Shown piece after piece: positions 55,079 through 63,994 of a stretch of 64,000 nucleotides of DNA (the stretch's first letter is position 1; every line of letters begins with the position of its first letter). A model generated the notes under the pieces. The model did not search any database. It worked only from the letters and a program-made list of their open reading frames with translations, and had not been told where the DNA came from. The position numbers and the translations under genes were made by a program. Source of the DNA: Nitrospiraceae bacterium (GTDB lineage Bacteria; Nitrospirota; Nitrospiria; Nitrospirales; Nitrospiraceae); NCBI GenBank assembly GCA_019637075.1, contig JAHBWI010000007.1, positions 96,205-160,204 on the forward strand, given 5' to 3'.

Positions 55079-55513
55079 CTACTTGTTCAGCAGTACGTCC
55101 AATTCTTTTTGGACTTCGTCGAGTTTCCCGTTCGGCACCTTCCTACCCAGGGAAAGTTCAAGTCTGATCTCGCGCACCTTACCCGTCAGCTCCTTGATCT
55201 GAACATTTGGGTCGACCTGTTTTCCGCCGCGGGATGCGGCCTCAAGCGAGTCAACCGCCTCCGCCAGCTGTTTCACCGCGTCTCCCGAATTCTTGTTGAG
55301 CAGTTCTGCTTTGGCTTGCACTACCCTGGCTTTGGCATCAACGAGGCCCTGCCGTCGTCGAAGGTCCCGTTCGATGCCGAGTGTGGTATCCATGACGTTT
55401 CGAGACAGATCCTTTACGGTCTGTTCCAGATCAGTGGTAGGACGCTTACCCCAGCTATACCCGAGTACAAAAGAAACCGTGAGCAGCACCAGCAGGCCTA
55501 AAAACCTAAGCAT
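55079..55513 (-). CDS. inner-membrane-anchored coiled-coil protein
   Basis: The 144-residue protein has one N-terminal helix (LRFLGLLVLLTVSFVLGYSWG). The rest is mainly helical with heptad-like leucine and valine spacing (DLEQTVKDLSRNVMDTTLGIERDLRRRQGLVDAKARVVQAKAELL). It resembles short coiled-coil proteins anchored in the inner membrane; no family is recognised. It is 7 bases after the end of the second HEAT protein, so both may be co-transcribed. Confidence 0.7.
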   Translation of the reverse strand: MLRFLGLLVLLTVSFVLGYSWGKRPTTDLEQTVKDLSRNVMDTTLGIERDLRRRQGLVDAKARVVQAKAELLNKNSGDAVKQLAEAVDSLEAASRGGKQVDPNVQIKELTGKVREIRLELSLGRKVPNGKLDEVQKELDVLLNK

Positions 55514-55520
55514 GCGGTTG

Positions 55521-56918
55521 TCAGCCCTTTCGGGCGCTCCCTGGTTTGTCGGGTTTTGAGAGGGATTGATACATACTGGCCGCTGCTGCAATCCGTACCG
55601 CGGGATCGGTGTCCTGAAGCCCCTTTTTCAGGGTCGGGACCAGAGTGGCCGATCGGGCTTTGCCTAAGGCGCGTGCCGACAGGAGTCTCGGGAGAGGCTG
55701 TTGATCACGGAGGAGGGCCTCCAAGATCGGCAGCGATTTTGCCGTGGGGGCTGCGCCGAGGGCCTGAGCTGTGGCCCCACGAACCGATGGGTCGGGATGG
55801 CGGGCCAGGTCGGCCGCGGTAAGTACCACCGTAAGGTCGCCGAGGCGGAGCAGAGCTTCGATCGCACTGGCGCGAACGTGCAGATCGGGATCACGCAGCA
55901 ACGGCTGCACGACCGTCTTTCCCTCAGCCAGCCCAAGTCGTCCGATGCTGCTTGCGGCGACGCTTCGGACGCGGGCACTCTCATCGCCGAGCGCATGAGT
56001 CAGCGGGGCTAATCCCTGCGCGCTGCCGAATTCACCAAGTGCACCAGCGGCAAATGCGCGCACGGCTGGATGTGGGTCATAGACAGCCTGACTCAGTGTG
56101 GCCAAGCTCGTGGGCTGGCGCAATTTCCCAAGTGTCCCTAGGGCTGCCATGCGTACTTCCGGATCGGGGAGCGTCACCGCATTGGTGAGATCTGTCAGGA
56201 CGTCGGCCCTTCCGAGTTTGTAGAGGCCGGCTAGGGCAAAAATTGATTCAGGACCTTCGTCGACTCGCGCAATCGTCGTCAGTTGCTCCTTGATGTCGAT
56301 GACTTGGGCTTCGCTCAGGGCGTTCATCGCCGCGATGCGGACTCCTGGGGCTTCGTCCCGCATGGCACGTTTCAGCGCCGACGAGCGACCTGCTTGGCCG
56401 CTCCGCCCTATCGCTTCTGCCGCGCGAGCACGGACGAGCGCTGAAGAATCCAACAGGCCATCCTCCAGAAGAGGCAACACGTCCTGCAGCTTCAATTCGG
56501 CCAGAGCCGTGAAGGCTTCAATGCGGATGTGCTCTTGGCTGTCCCGTACTCGGCTGGTAATGAAGGCTTGGCTCAGTTCTCGCAGCAATTCGAAGTCATC
56601 GGATTTGTCCGTCTGAAGAAGCTGTGGGTAGAGTTTCCAGCCCTCTTCCGGCTTGCCAAGCTTGATCTGGCTCAGAATGGCGTATCGAATCAGTTCTCGG
56701 GGCGCTTGCTGATCCGACGGGACGGTACGGAGGATGTCCAGCACGCCATCGTAGCGGGCGGACTTGTAGAGCGCGGCTGCCTGTTGTTCTGCTGATGGGG
56801 AGGGAGCGGCCGAAATGACGGAGGCCGGGTGTCCCGTCAGCAGGCAAGTCACCAGGATGGCTCCCAGAGGCCCAAGCAAGTGTCGGCTCACCGGTTGAGT
56901 GACTGCCCGGCGGGTCAC
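55521..56918 (-). CDS. exported HEAT-repeat protein
   Basis: The 465-residue protein has a signal peptide (LLGPLGAILVTCLLTGHPASVISAAP). It then has a TPR-like start (AAALYKSARYDGVLDILRTVPSD) followed by about nine HEAT repeats (HIRIEAFTALAELKLQDVLPLLEDGL, SALVRARAAEAIGRSGQ, PEVRMAALGTLGKL, PAVRAFAAGALGEFG, ARVRSVAASSIGRLG). An envelope scaffold role is likely. The GTG start at 56918 lies one base after the glgP stop (TGAGGTG), so translation may be coupled to glgP. An ATG at 56957 is an alternative. Confidence 0.78.
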   Translation of the reverse strand: MTRRAVTQPVSRHLLGPLGAILVTCLLTGHPASVISAAPSPSAEQQAAALYKSARYDGVLDILRTVPSDQQAPRELIRYAILSQIKLGKPEEGWKLYPQLLQTDKSDDFELLRELSQAFITSRVRDSQEHIRIEAFTALAELKLQDVLPLLEDGLLDSSALVRARAAEAIGRSGQAGRSSALKRAMRDEAPGVRIAAMNALSEAQVIDIKEQLTTIARVDEGPESIFALAGLYKLGRADVLTDLTNAVTLPDPEVRMAALGTLGKLRQPTSLATLSQAVYDPHPAVRAFAAGALGEFGSAQGLAPLTHALGDESARVRSVAASSIGRLGLAEGKTVVQPLLRDPDLHVRASAIEALLRLGDLTVVLTAADLARHPDPSVRGATAQALGAAPTAKSLPILEALLRDQQPLPRLLSARALGKARSATLVPTLKKGLQDTDPAVRIAAAASMYQSLSKPDKPGSARKG

Positions 56919-56919
56919 C

Positions 56920-59079
56920 TCACCACTTCTTGGGTGTTCGTGCGGTGGCCGGTGCATACATCTGTCCCATATACTCCTTGACCATCCGTTTGGTGCAGAA
57001 GCGTGGGGCAATAGTTTTAATACTCTCCTTCACGATCTGGAGCCAGCCACGAGGCACTCCATCGAGATCGCGTTGGTAGAACAGAGGAACGACTTCCTCT
57101 TCCAGCAGCTGGAAGATCTGTTCGGCATCATGCGCATCCTGGGCCTGCAGATCCGTGCCTTCCGGCAGCGGCTGAATCCCCCAGCCATTGGCGCCGTTAT
57201 AGCCTTCCTGCCACCATCCGTCCAGCACGCTGAGATTCAAAACGCCGTTGAGTGCTGCTTTCTGGCCGCTCGTGCCGCTTGCTTCGAGCGGCGCTCGAGG
57301 CGTGTTCAGCCAGATGTCGACGCCTTGGACGAGGTATTTAGCCATATGCATGTCATAGTCTTCGAGGAAGGCGATGTGGCCGCCGATCTTGTGATCGTTG
57401 CAGATGCTCATGACTTCGTGGATGAAGTACCGTCCGGGCTCGTCCGCCGGGTGGGCCTTGCCGGCAAAGACGATCTGAACCGGCCGCCACCTATTGTGAA
57501 GGAGTCGCTTGAGGCGTTCGAGATCTCGAAATAGCAGTGTCGCTCGTTTGTAGGTGGCAAACCGTCTAGCAAATCCGATAGTCAGGGCTTCAGGGTCGAG
57601 CAGCGTGCCTCGCGCAATTGCCTGCGTCGGCTGCAGGTGACCGCGGATCCAGCCGTCACGGGCGCGCTCCCGAATGAAACTCATCAGTTTCCGTCTGGTC
57701 GTCTGGCGGACGGTCCAGAGCTCGTCGTCAGGGAGGTCGGTGACACGTTGCCACAGCGCCGGGTCATCAATACGCTCCGCCCAATCCGGGCTCAGACATT
57801 TTGTGTACAACGAATTCAGTTCCGGCGAAATCCAGGTTGGGGCATGGATGCCGTTGGTCAAACTGCGGATCGGAACCAGATCCTCTGCCAGGCCAGGCCA
57901 GAGATGTTGCCACATCCGGCGAGACACCCGTCCGTGCTCTCGGCTGACGCCGTTGACGTGAGCGGACAGTCGCATGGCCAGCGCCGTCATGTTGAAACCG
58001 TGTCCACGCGATTCCGGAGTTTCTCCGAGTCGAAGAAATTCGTCGCGGGATAGGCCGAGTTGTCCCCAATAGTTGGAGAAGTACCGATCCATGAGGTGAA
58101 ACGGGAAGACGTCATGACCGGCCGGAACCGGCGTATGGGTGGTGAACACCGTGCTTTGCCGGATCTGTTCGCAGGCTTCCGCGTGACTGAGTCCCTGTTG
58201 GACGAGTTCACGCACCCGTTCGACAGTCAAGAACGCGGAGTGGCCCTCGTTAGAATGCCACACCATGGGGGTCAATCCGAGTGCGCGCAGCACGCGCACA
58301 CCACCGATGCCCAAGAGAAACTCCTGGCAAAGTCGGATTTCCTGATCTCCACCATACAGGCGGGCCGAGAGCGCACGATCTTCCGGGGTATTTTGTGGAA
58401 CGTCCGTGTCCATGAGATAGAGGGACATGCGCCCGGCTCGCACCTGCCAAACCACCACGCTCACACGGCGGTGCCCGATATCGACGGTGATGGTGCAGGG
58501 TGTGCCGGCAGGGGTCATGGCCGGGTGGATCGGTGAGTCGTTCCGATTGAATGGCGCATAGGCGGCTTCCTGCCATCCCTCCGGATTGATCCGCTGCATG
58601 AAGTACCCTTGCGGGTACATGAACCCCAATCCCACCAGCGGAATACCGAGGTCGCTGGCTTCCTTGCAATGGTCGCCGGCAAGGATGCCCAATCCGCCGC
58701 TGTAAATGGGGATCGAAATGTGAAGGCCGAACTCGGCTGAGAAGTAGGCGATATGGCCGTCCTTCAGCGAGGGAAATTGGGTGGCCATCCATGTATTGCT
58801 GCTGCTGAGATACTCATCGAAGGTCCGCAGGACAGCGGAGTATTGCCGGACGAAGTTGGGGTCTGCCGCAAGCGCCGCGAGCCGCTCCGGCTGGACGTGC
58901 GAGAGCAGTTGGACCGGGTTGTGGTGGGTCAGGAACCAGAGTGTCGGGTCGATGGACTCGAACAACCGGCGCGAGGCTGGGTTCCAACTCCACCAAAGAT
59001 TATGGGCCAATTCGCGCAGGCGATGCAGATTCGGGGGAATCACGGCGTCAGGTGGATGTGTCTGATCTCGTCCTTGCAC
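56920..59079 (-). CDS. glgP: alpha-glucan phosphorylase
   Basis: Releases glucose 1-phosphate from glycogen using PLP. The 719-residue length matches the shorter bacterial alpha-glucan phosphorylase group. Family motifs include the N-terminal LRELAHNLWWSWNPASRRLFESID, the GLGILAGDHCKEASDLG loop, VWHSNEGHSAFLTVERVREL and EASGTSGQKAALNGVL, in which K607 is the expected PLP lysine. The start is GTG with GGAGG just upstream. With the debranching enzyme and MalQ at 33-37 kb it makes a glycogen breakdown set. A gene of unknown function (59149-59988) lies upstream. Confidence 0.95.
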   Translation of the reverse strand: MQGRDQTHPPDAVIPPNLHRLRELAHNLWWSWNPASRRLFESIDPTLWFLTHHNPVQLLSHVQPERLAALAADPNFVRQYSAVLRTFDEYLSSSNTWMATQFPSLKDGHIAYFSAEFGLHISIPIYSGGLGILAGDHCKEASDLGIPLVGLGFMYPQGYFMQRINPEGWQEAAYAPFNRNDSPIHPAMTPAGTPCTITVDIGHRRVSVVVWQVRAGRMSLYLMDTDVPQNTPEDRALSARLYGGDQEIRLCQEFLLGIGGVRVLRALGLTPMVWHSNEGHSAFLTVERVRELVQQGLSHAEACEQIRQSTVFTTHTPVPAGHDVFPFHLMDRYFSNYWGQLGLSRDEFLRLGETPESRGHGFNMTALAMRLSAHVNGVSREHGRVSRRMWQHLWPGLAEDLVPIRSLTNGIHAPTWISPELNSLYTKCLSPDWAERIDDPALWQRVTDLPDDELWTVRQTTRRKLMSFIRERARDGWIRGHLQPTQAIARGTLLDPEALTIGFARRFATYKRATLLFRDLERLKRLLHNRWRPVQIVFAGKAHPADEPGRYFIHEVMSICNDHKIGGHIAFLEDYDMHMAKYLVQGVDIWLNTPRAPLEASGTSGQKAALNGVLNLSVLDGWWQEGYNGANGWGIQPLPEGTDLQAQDAHDAEQIFQLLEEEVVPLFYQRDLDGVPRGWLQIVKESIKTIAPRFCTKRMVKEYMGQMYAPATARTPKKW

Positions 59080-59148
59080 TGCACCTCCATGGGATCGGGG
59101 AAAAGTTTGGGCCGTCGACCGACAGCGTGGAGCGGGTTCGCCTCTCGC

Positions 59149-59988
59149 TCAGGCGTGCCCGGCTTTATGCCAGGAGGCCCACTGGTCCGAAAATGCTACG
59201 CGGGCGTACCGTTCGCCAAGGATCTTGGCGACCCGGTTCATGAGCGTCGTGAGCTGCCGCACTTCATCCTGCTTCAAGTCCTGCCGGAACCGCGGGTGCA
59301 GGCCCCAGCGCGTTTCCACTTCCTCTCCGTTGACAGAGGACATTACACTGACGAGCTTAATGTCGTTGCCGGTGGCCCCGCGCGAAGTGGCCCCGCTACT
59401 TGCGGAAGCCGATCCGGATGAGGCCACGGCCGGCGCCGCCGGCTTTTGGCCCTCAAAAATCCCAACGAGGGCCGGAATGACCGCGCTGATGCAGAGAGTC
59501 GCGGCACCGCTCACCTGTCCATTGCCGGGTGCGCCGATCAATTCCGCCACGCGCTCGCTGACATCGCGGTACATCTCGTTGCGTGCACGACTGTCCTCGG
59601 TGACCAGGAACCGATGCTTCTCGTAGGTCTTTCGGCTTTCCGCGACGGCAGCGCCGATGGTCAAGACAATCTCCATCTGGTCGCTGCCCGAGCCGAACGC
59701 TGGCTCCAGTACCTTTTTCATCTGAGTCGTCACTTCATCTTCCAAACTGTCCATGAAGAGTGGTTGCTCTTTCAGCGGAATATGCAGCGCGGACACCCGA
59801 TCGGCCAGGTTGAACATGGCCTTGAGAAATTCCAGGTAGATGCCCCATTCGTCCTGGCGTTTGAGTTTCAGCGCCTGCTCGGGGACCGCCCGTTTCACCA
59901 TAGCGACCGATTCGCCAGCCACAGCCAGCATCAATTCGGCAACCGTCTTCAAGTATTCAGTATGCGGAGTTTGCGGAGTCGTCACCAT
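59149..59988 (-). CDS. protein of unknown function, 279 residues
   Basis: A mostly helical soluble protein (residues 1-190), then an Ala/Ser/Gly-rich linker (about 195-215) and a basic, helical C-terminal domain (DIKLVSVMSSVNGEEVETRWGLHPRFRQDLKQDEV). It has no signal peptide, membrane segment or recognised motif. A GAGG lies three bases before the ATG. The start matches a promoter 30 bases upstream. Its role may be linked to glgP, which follows on the same strand, but this is not shown. Confidence 0.75.
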   Translation of the reverse strand: MVTTPQTPHTEYLKTVAELMLAVAGESVAMVKRAVPEQALKLKRQDEWGIYLEFLKAMFNLADRVSALHIPLKEQPLFMDSLEDEVTTQMKKVLEPAFGSGSDQMEIVLTIGAAVAESRKTYEKHRFLVTEDSRARNEMYRDVSERVAELIGAPGNGQVSGAATLCISAVIPALVGIFEGQKPAAPAVASSGSASASSGATSRGATGNDIKLVSVMSSVNGEEVETRWGLHPRFRQDLKQDEVRQLTTLMNRVAKILGERYARVAFSDQWASWHKAGHA

Positions 59989-60024
59989 AAGCCTCGCTGC
60001 GTTTCGTGCCTGTAATGTGCCGGC

Positions 60025-60053
60025 ATTATATACAAGTCGTTTTGCCGGTCCAA
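60025..60053 (-). promoter_or_regulatory. near-consensus sigma70 promoter of the 59149-59988 gene
   Basis: On the minus strand TTGGAC (60053-60048) is 17 bases from a perfect TATAAT (60030-60025). Transcription would start near 60018, about 30 bases before the ATG. Confidence 0.65.
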
Positions 60054-60104
60054 GTGTTGATGTGCCGGGGAAGGGCCTCCGGCGAGCCGGCACACCACGT
60101 TTCG

Positions 60105-60133
60105 TTGAAAGGCGGCTGATGGTATGTTATACA
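60105..60133 (+). promoter_or_regulatory. extended -10 sigma70 promoter of the helicase gene
   Basis: TTGAAA (60105-60110), 17 bases, TATACA (60128-60133), with the extended -10 TGT at 60125-60127. Transcription would start near 60140. An upstream ATG at 60124 lies before that point, so the helicase probably starts at 60187. Confidence 0.5.
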
Positions 60134-60186
60134 GCGCGTCCGTTTTTCAGCATCACCTTCCGAACCCGGACTCGTTAGACTCCCGT

Positions 60187-62214
60187 ATGGATCGCGACGT
60201 CAAACCCTACATTCTCAAGCGAGCGGCTGACGCTGTTTCTCCCGGGAAGCTGTCGCTTGACTATGCTGGGACGTTAAATGCGCAGCAGTATGCCGCAGTG
60301 ACGGCTGGTGACGGTCCTGCCCTTGTCATTGCCGGTGCCGGCAGCGGCAAAACGCGAACTCTGGTGCATCGAGTCGCGTATTTGATCGATATCGGCGTCG
60401 ATCCATCGCAGATTTTGCTGCTCACGTTCACCCGAAAGGCCTCCGAGGAAATGGTCGACAGGGCCGGGGGCCTGATCGGGACCCGCAGTCAGCGCGTGTG
60501 CGGCGGGACATTTCACTCAGTGGCCAATTTGTTGCTCCGGCGCCACGGCCGGGTGATCGGACTCGAGGCTGGGTTCACGATCATGGACCGCGGGGATGCA
60601 GAAGACCTGCTTGCTCTATTGCGGAGTCAGCTGGGGCTCAACGAAAAGGATAAGCGGTTCCCCCGGAAGGGCACAATTGCCGAGATATTCAGCAAATGCG
60701 AGAACACCTTGCGTGAGCTCGATGACATCGTGCTGGAAGAGTTTCCGCACTTCTCCGACCATCTGGAGGCCCTCGGAACGTTGCGGGCGGCGTATCTGAA
60801 AGCCAAACGTCAGCGGCAGCTTGTCGACTATGACGACCTGCTTGTGTTGCTGAAAGAGGTGCTGACGAAGGATGAACCGACGCAACGGGCGATTTCCCAG
60901 CAGTTTCGCTACATCCTTGTCGACGAGTATCAAGATACGAATCGCCTTCAGGCGGAGTTGATCCGGAAGCTGGCCGCAACGCACGACAACGTGATGGTCG
61001 TAGGTGACGATTCCCAGTCCATTTATGGGTTTCGGGGCGCGACCTTCCGTAATATCATGGAGTTCCCCACCTGGTTCCCGGGCGCGAAAATTTTCAAGCT
61101 CGAGGAAAATTATCGGAGCACCCAGCCGATTCTGAACCTGGCCAACGAAATTATCAGCGAGGCGCCGGAGAAATACTCGAAACGCCTGTTCACGCGGAAG
61201 CTTGACGGTCCCCTGCCGGCGCTGGTCGAGGCGGCCGGCGAAAATGCCCAGTCGCGGTTTGTGGCGCAGAAAATATTGGAACTGCGGGAAGAGGGCGTCC
61301 CGCTGAGCGAAATCGCGATTCTGGTGCGATCGAGCTTTCATTCGTTCGACCTGGAAATTGAGTTGTCGCGACACGGCTTGCCGTTCGTGAAACGCGGCGG
61401 CATCAAGTTCATCGAGGCGGCGCATGTCAAGGATTTGCTCGCCCATCTTCGGGTGGTCACGAACCCGCAGGATGCGGTCAGTTGGCACCGCATTCTCATG
61501 CTCGTCGAAGGCGTGGGGCCCAAGAAAGCGCAGGACTTGGTGGCGGCCATGGTGCGGACTGCCGATCCCTATCGGGTGCTGGCCGAAAGCACCGGACGGT
61601 CAGGGAAGGGGCTCAAGGAGTTGGCGGCCGTGCTCCAGAGCGTCTCGGGCGCCGATGATCTGAATCCCTCGGAGCAGGTCAACCAGATCTATGAGTATTA
61701 CCTGCCGATTTTGAAAGATCATCACGACGACTATCCCAAGCGCATTCGCGATCTGGAGCATCTTCACACGATTGCGGAAAGTTACCCCGGCATGACGGAA
61801 TTTCTGGCTGATCTCGCGCTGGAACCGCCGGATGGTAGTGCGGTCGGCGTGGAAGCCGCCGATCGTGACGACGAGCAACTCGTGCTGTCGACGATCCATT
61901 CCGCCAAGGGGTTGGAATGGCAATGTGTCTTTGTCTTGTGGGTGTTGGACGGCAAGTTCCCATCGGTCTTTGCCTTTGGGGCCGACGAAGATCTGGAGGA
62001 AGAGCGGCGGTTGATGTACGTGGCGGTCACGCGTGCCAAACGGCATCTGTTCCTGACCTACCCCATCAATATCTACGACAAGAGTTCAGGGATGTTACTG
62101 TCCAAGCCGTCGCGGTTTTTAGACCACGTGTCTTCGCACATGGTCGAAACTCTGGCCTTGGTGGAAGAGGGCGGTTCCTACGGATGGGGCGGCGATCCTG
62201 ACCGCTACACCTAA
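60187..62214 (+). CDS. UvrD/Rep-family ATP-dependent DNA helicase
   Basis: Superfamily 1A helicase that unwinds DNA 3' to 5', involved in repair or replication restart. The 675-residue protein has Walker A AGAGSGKTRT, motif Ia LLTFTRKASEEM, motif II VDEYQDTN, motif III GDDSQSIYGFRGA, motif IV EENYRSTQPI, motif V STIHSAKGLEW and motif VI YVAVTRAK. The length is between UvrD and Rep, and I cannot separate them by eye. The start at 60187 (MDRDVKPY) is favoured by the promoter just upstream, although no clear Shine-Dalgarno site precedes it. Confidence 0.93.
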   Translation: MDRDVKPYILKRAADAVSPGKLSLDYAGTLNAQQYAAVTAGDGPALVIAGAGSGKTRTLVHRVAYLIDIGVDPSQILLLTFTRKASEEMVDRAGGLIGTRSQRVCGGTFHSVANLLLRRHGRVIGLEAGFTIMDRGDAEDLLALLRSQLGLNEKDKRFPRKGTIAEIFSKCENTLRELDDIVLEEFPHFSDHLEALGTLRAAYLKAKRQRQLVDYDDLLVLLKEVLTKDEPTQRAISQQFRYILVDEYQDTNRLQAELIRKLAATHDNVMVVGDDSQSIYGFRGATFRNIMEFPTWFPGAKIFKLEENYRSTQPILNLANEIISEAPEKYSKRLFTRKLDGPLPALVEAAGENAQSRFVAQKILELREEGVPLSEIAILVRSSFHSFDLEIELSRHGLPFVKRGGIKFIEAAHVKDLLAHLRVVTNPQDAVSWHRILMLVEGVGPKKAQDLVAAMVRTADPYRVLAESTGRSGKGLKELAAVLQSVSGADDLNPSEQVNQIYEYYLPILKDHHDDYPKRIRDLEHLHTIAESYPGMTEFLADLALEPPDGSAVGVEAADRDDEQLVLSTIHSAKGLEWQCVFVLWVLDGKFPSVFAFGADEDLEEERRLMYVAVTRAKRHLFLTYPINIYDKSSGMLLSKPSRFLDHVSSHMVETLALVEEGGSYGWGGDPDRYT

Positions 62215-62287
62215 GACGGCCCGGCGGCGAAGTCCGGCTGTATTATCAGGCCTGCACGCTCACCGTTCATCGATTATCGGCGCGACC

Positions 62288-63220
62288 ATGTCCTCCAGTA
62301 CGAAATATCGCTTGTGGGCACGAACTTGGTTCGTGCTCCTCTTGCTCGCGGCGATAGCCCCGATAGGACAGGGGACCGCGGCCGAATCCAGCCATAGTGC
62401 GGGGCGACGAGGCACGGTTTCTCTCTGGAAGGGATTGGTCGTCGAAGCCAATGTTCTAGGATTGCCTACGCGGTTTCTTTCGCAGATTCCTCCTTCCTTC
62501 GTCACCATTGAGTTTGAAGACCTGCGGACTTTTGCCGCCGAATACCATCCGAGCGACCATCGCATGGTACTGAATCGAGCCTTGTCGTTGAATGCCGCCG
62601 GCCGGGCTTTGCGCCCCCTTGACCGATTGCCACACAAGGATCTTGAAACCCTGTTTCACGAGCTCTTCCATGCCTATATGGATTTTCTTGAGCATCGCGC
62701 ATCGGTCGAAGGGGCGGAGAGCTTCGACCTGATTCGATTCGCGCGCGAGCAACAACAATGTCGCTATCAGCGCGTCTTGATCACGCCGGTGGTGCAAAAG
62801 AAATCGTCTACGGAGGAGCGGTTCTTGAGTGAGAACGAATCGTGGGAGGCCCTGAATGAAACGTGGGCGCTGTTCGTCGGATGGGCTGTGTGGTCGCAGG
62901 TAGAGCAACAGCCTAGTCGTTCCGGGGCCGCACGAGGCCGAATGTCAAAAAAAAATCTTGAATCTTGGGTGGCACGGCTGAAGAAAGCAGAGGATGCGGC
63001 GGACCTAACCGGGTACTACGAGCCGGAATCACTCGAAGAGAGGACGGTTGCGCACAAGCGGTTTCTAGCCCCTCCTTTTCGCATTTCATCTCCGGAAGTG
63101 ATTGTTTTGTTGCGGGAAGTGCTTGGTGCATCAGCTGATCACATCAGTGGGGCCGAGGGGCTACTTAGGAACAGCAGTGCCATTTCGAGCTCCAAAGGCA
63201 CCTGCAGCGTCTCACCATGA
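62288..63220 (+). CDS. exported HExxH-containing protein, possible metallopeptidase
   Basis: The 310-residue protein has an N-terminal signal (WFVLLLLAAIAPIGQGTAAE). It contains H124-E125-L-F-H128 followed by AYMDFLEHRAS, a zinc-protease-type motif, with a possible third ligand in the LSENESWEALNETWALFVGWAVW region. The family is not recognised. The C-terminal half is rich in charged residues and ends in a low-complexity tail. It stands 73 bases after the helicase on the same strand. Confidence 0.75.
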   Translation: MSSSTKYRLWARTWFVLLLLAAIAPIGQGTAAESSHSAGRRGTVSLWKGLVVEANVLGLPTRFLSQIPPSFVTIEFEDLRTFAAEYHPSDHRMVLNRALSLNAAGRALRPLDRLPHKDLETLFHELFHAYMDFLEHRASVEGAESFDLIRFAREQQQCRYQRVLITPVVQKKSSTEERFLSENESWEALNETWALFVGWAVWSQVEQQPSRSGAARGRMSKKNLESWVARLKKAEDAADLTGYYEPESLEERTVAHKRFLAPPFRISSPEVIVLLREVLGASADHISGAEGLLRNSSAISSSKGTCSVSP

Positions 63221-63250
63221 GGACGAAAGACCTTGCATAGAGCATACCCC

Positions 63251-63279
63251 TTGACAGGGAAATATTTCGCTAATAGAAT
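63251..63279 (+). promoter_or_regulatory. near-consensus sigma70 promoter of the tRNA cluster
   Basis: TTGACA (63251-63256) is 17 bases from TAGAAT (63274-63279). A GC-rich discriminator (CGGACGC) follows, as is usual for stringently controlled stable RNA promoters. It lies about 180 bases before tRNA-Tyr. No gene is seen between the promoter and the tRNA. Confidence 0.7.
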
Positions 63280-63457
63280 CGGACGCTTTCGGATCTAGGC
63301 CAATCCTCATTTTCTTCAGCATTCCAGCCATGTTTTTCCGCTGGGGAGCTGTGTGTGGTGGGGCTTACTTTCATTCTCTATTGGGGGGTGAAAGGCGCTC
63401 TTGCATTGGATTTGTCCTGAACGAAAACGAATGTTGTGTGGTTGTTCCGGCTCGGCC

Positions 63458-63543
63458 GGGCAGGTACCCAAGTGGCCAAAGGGGGCAGACTGTAAATCTG
63501 CTGGCTTATGTCTTCCAAGGTTCGAATCCTTGCCTGCCCACCA
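63458..63543 (+). tRNA. tRNA-Tyr (anticodon GTA)
   Basis: Acceptor GGGCAGG pairs with CCTGCCC, followed by A and encoded CCA. The anticodon stem-loop contains CTGTAAA, so the anticodon is GTA. A long variable arm (CTTATGTC region) makes it a class II tRNA. Length is 86 bases with CCA. Confidence 0.96.
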
Positions 63544-63658
63544 CACGAAGCCTGTTCGTACCGCCGCTGGTTGCGGAGGCGGTAGGCAATCGGGTGGCGG
63601 CGCTGGAGGCCGTACCTGAAAGATAGAAACGTACTTGTTCGGTGGAAGGGAAATCTGG

Positions 63659-63733
63659 GCGGGCGTAGCTCAGTGGTAGAGTTCCAGCCTTCCAAGCTGG
63701 CTGTCGTGGGTTCAAATCCCATCGCCCGCTCCA
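63659..63733 (+). tRNA. tRNA-Gly (anticodon TCC)
   Basis: Acceptor GCGGGCG pairs with CGCCCGC, followed by T and encoded CCA. The anticodon loop is CTTCCAA, giving anticodon TCC. The T-loop TTCAAAT is normal. It is 115 bases after tRNA-Tyr. Confidence 0.96.
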
Positions 63734-63838
63734 AACTGAAGACGTGATGTGCTGGATGTGAGGCCGAGATCTGGCTCGGAATGGGAGTGCAGGCAGGGGC
63801 TTCACGGGAAATGTACGGCGCGAAGATGAAGTCTGGGT

Positions 63839-63914
63839 GCCCACGTAGCTCAGTTGGTAGAGCACGTCCTTGGTAAGGACGAGGTCACGCGTTCGATCCG
63901 CGTCGTGGGCTCCA
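63839..63914 (+). tRNA. tRNA-Thr (anticodon GGT)
   Basis: Acceptor GCCCACG pairs with CGTGGGC, followed by T and encoded CCA. The anticodon loop is TTGGTAA, giving anticodon GGT. The T-loop TTCGATC is normal. It is 105 bases after tRNA-Gly. Confidence 0.96.
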
Positions 63915-63986
63915 TCCCGAGCTTGATCTGAACGGGCGCCAGGGCGGGGCCCTGACGATTGGGTCGTATCTTGAGTGATTTCTGAG

Positions 63987-63994
63987 AAAAGGAG
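63987..63994 (+). promoter_or_regulatory. ribosome-binding site at the right edge
   Basis: AAAAGGAG (63987-63994) lies 6 bases before the end of the window. The Tyr-Gly-Thr tRNA order often precedes tuf, so a translation elongation factor Tu gene probably starts just outside. The gene itself is not visible. Confidence 0.35.

Noticed and set aside
63458..63914. A tRNA-associated integrated element
   Set aside because: No integrase, direct repeat or phage gene lies beside the tRNA genes; the arrangement is the ordinary tRNA cluster before tuf.
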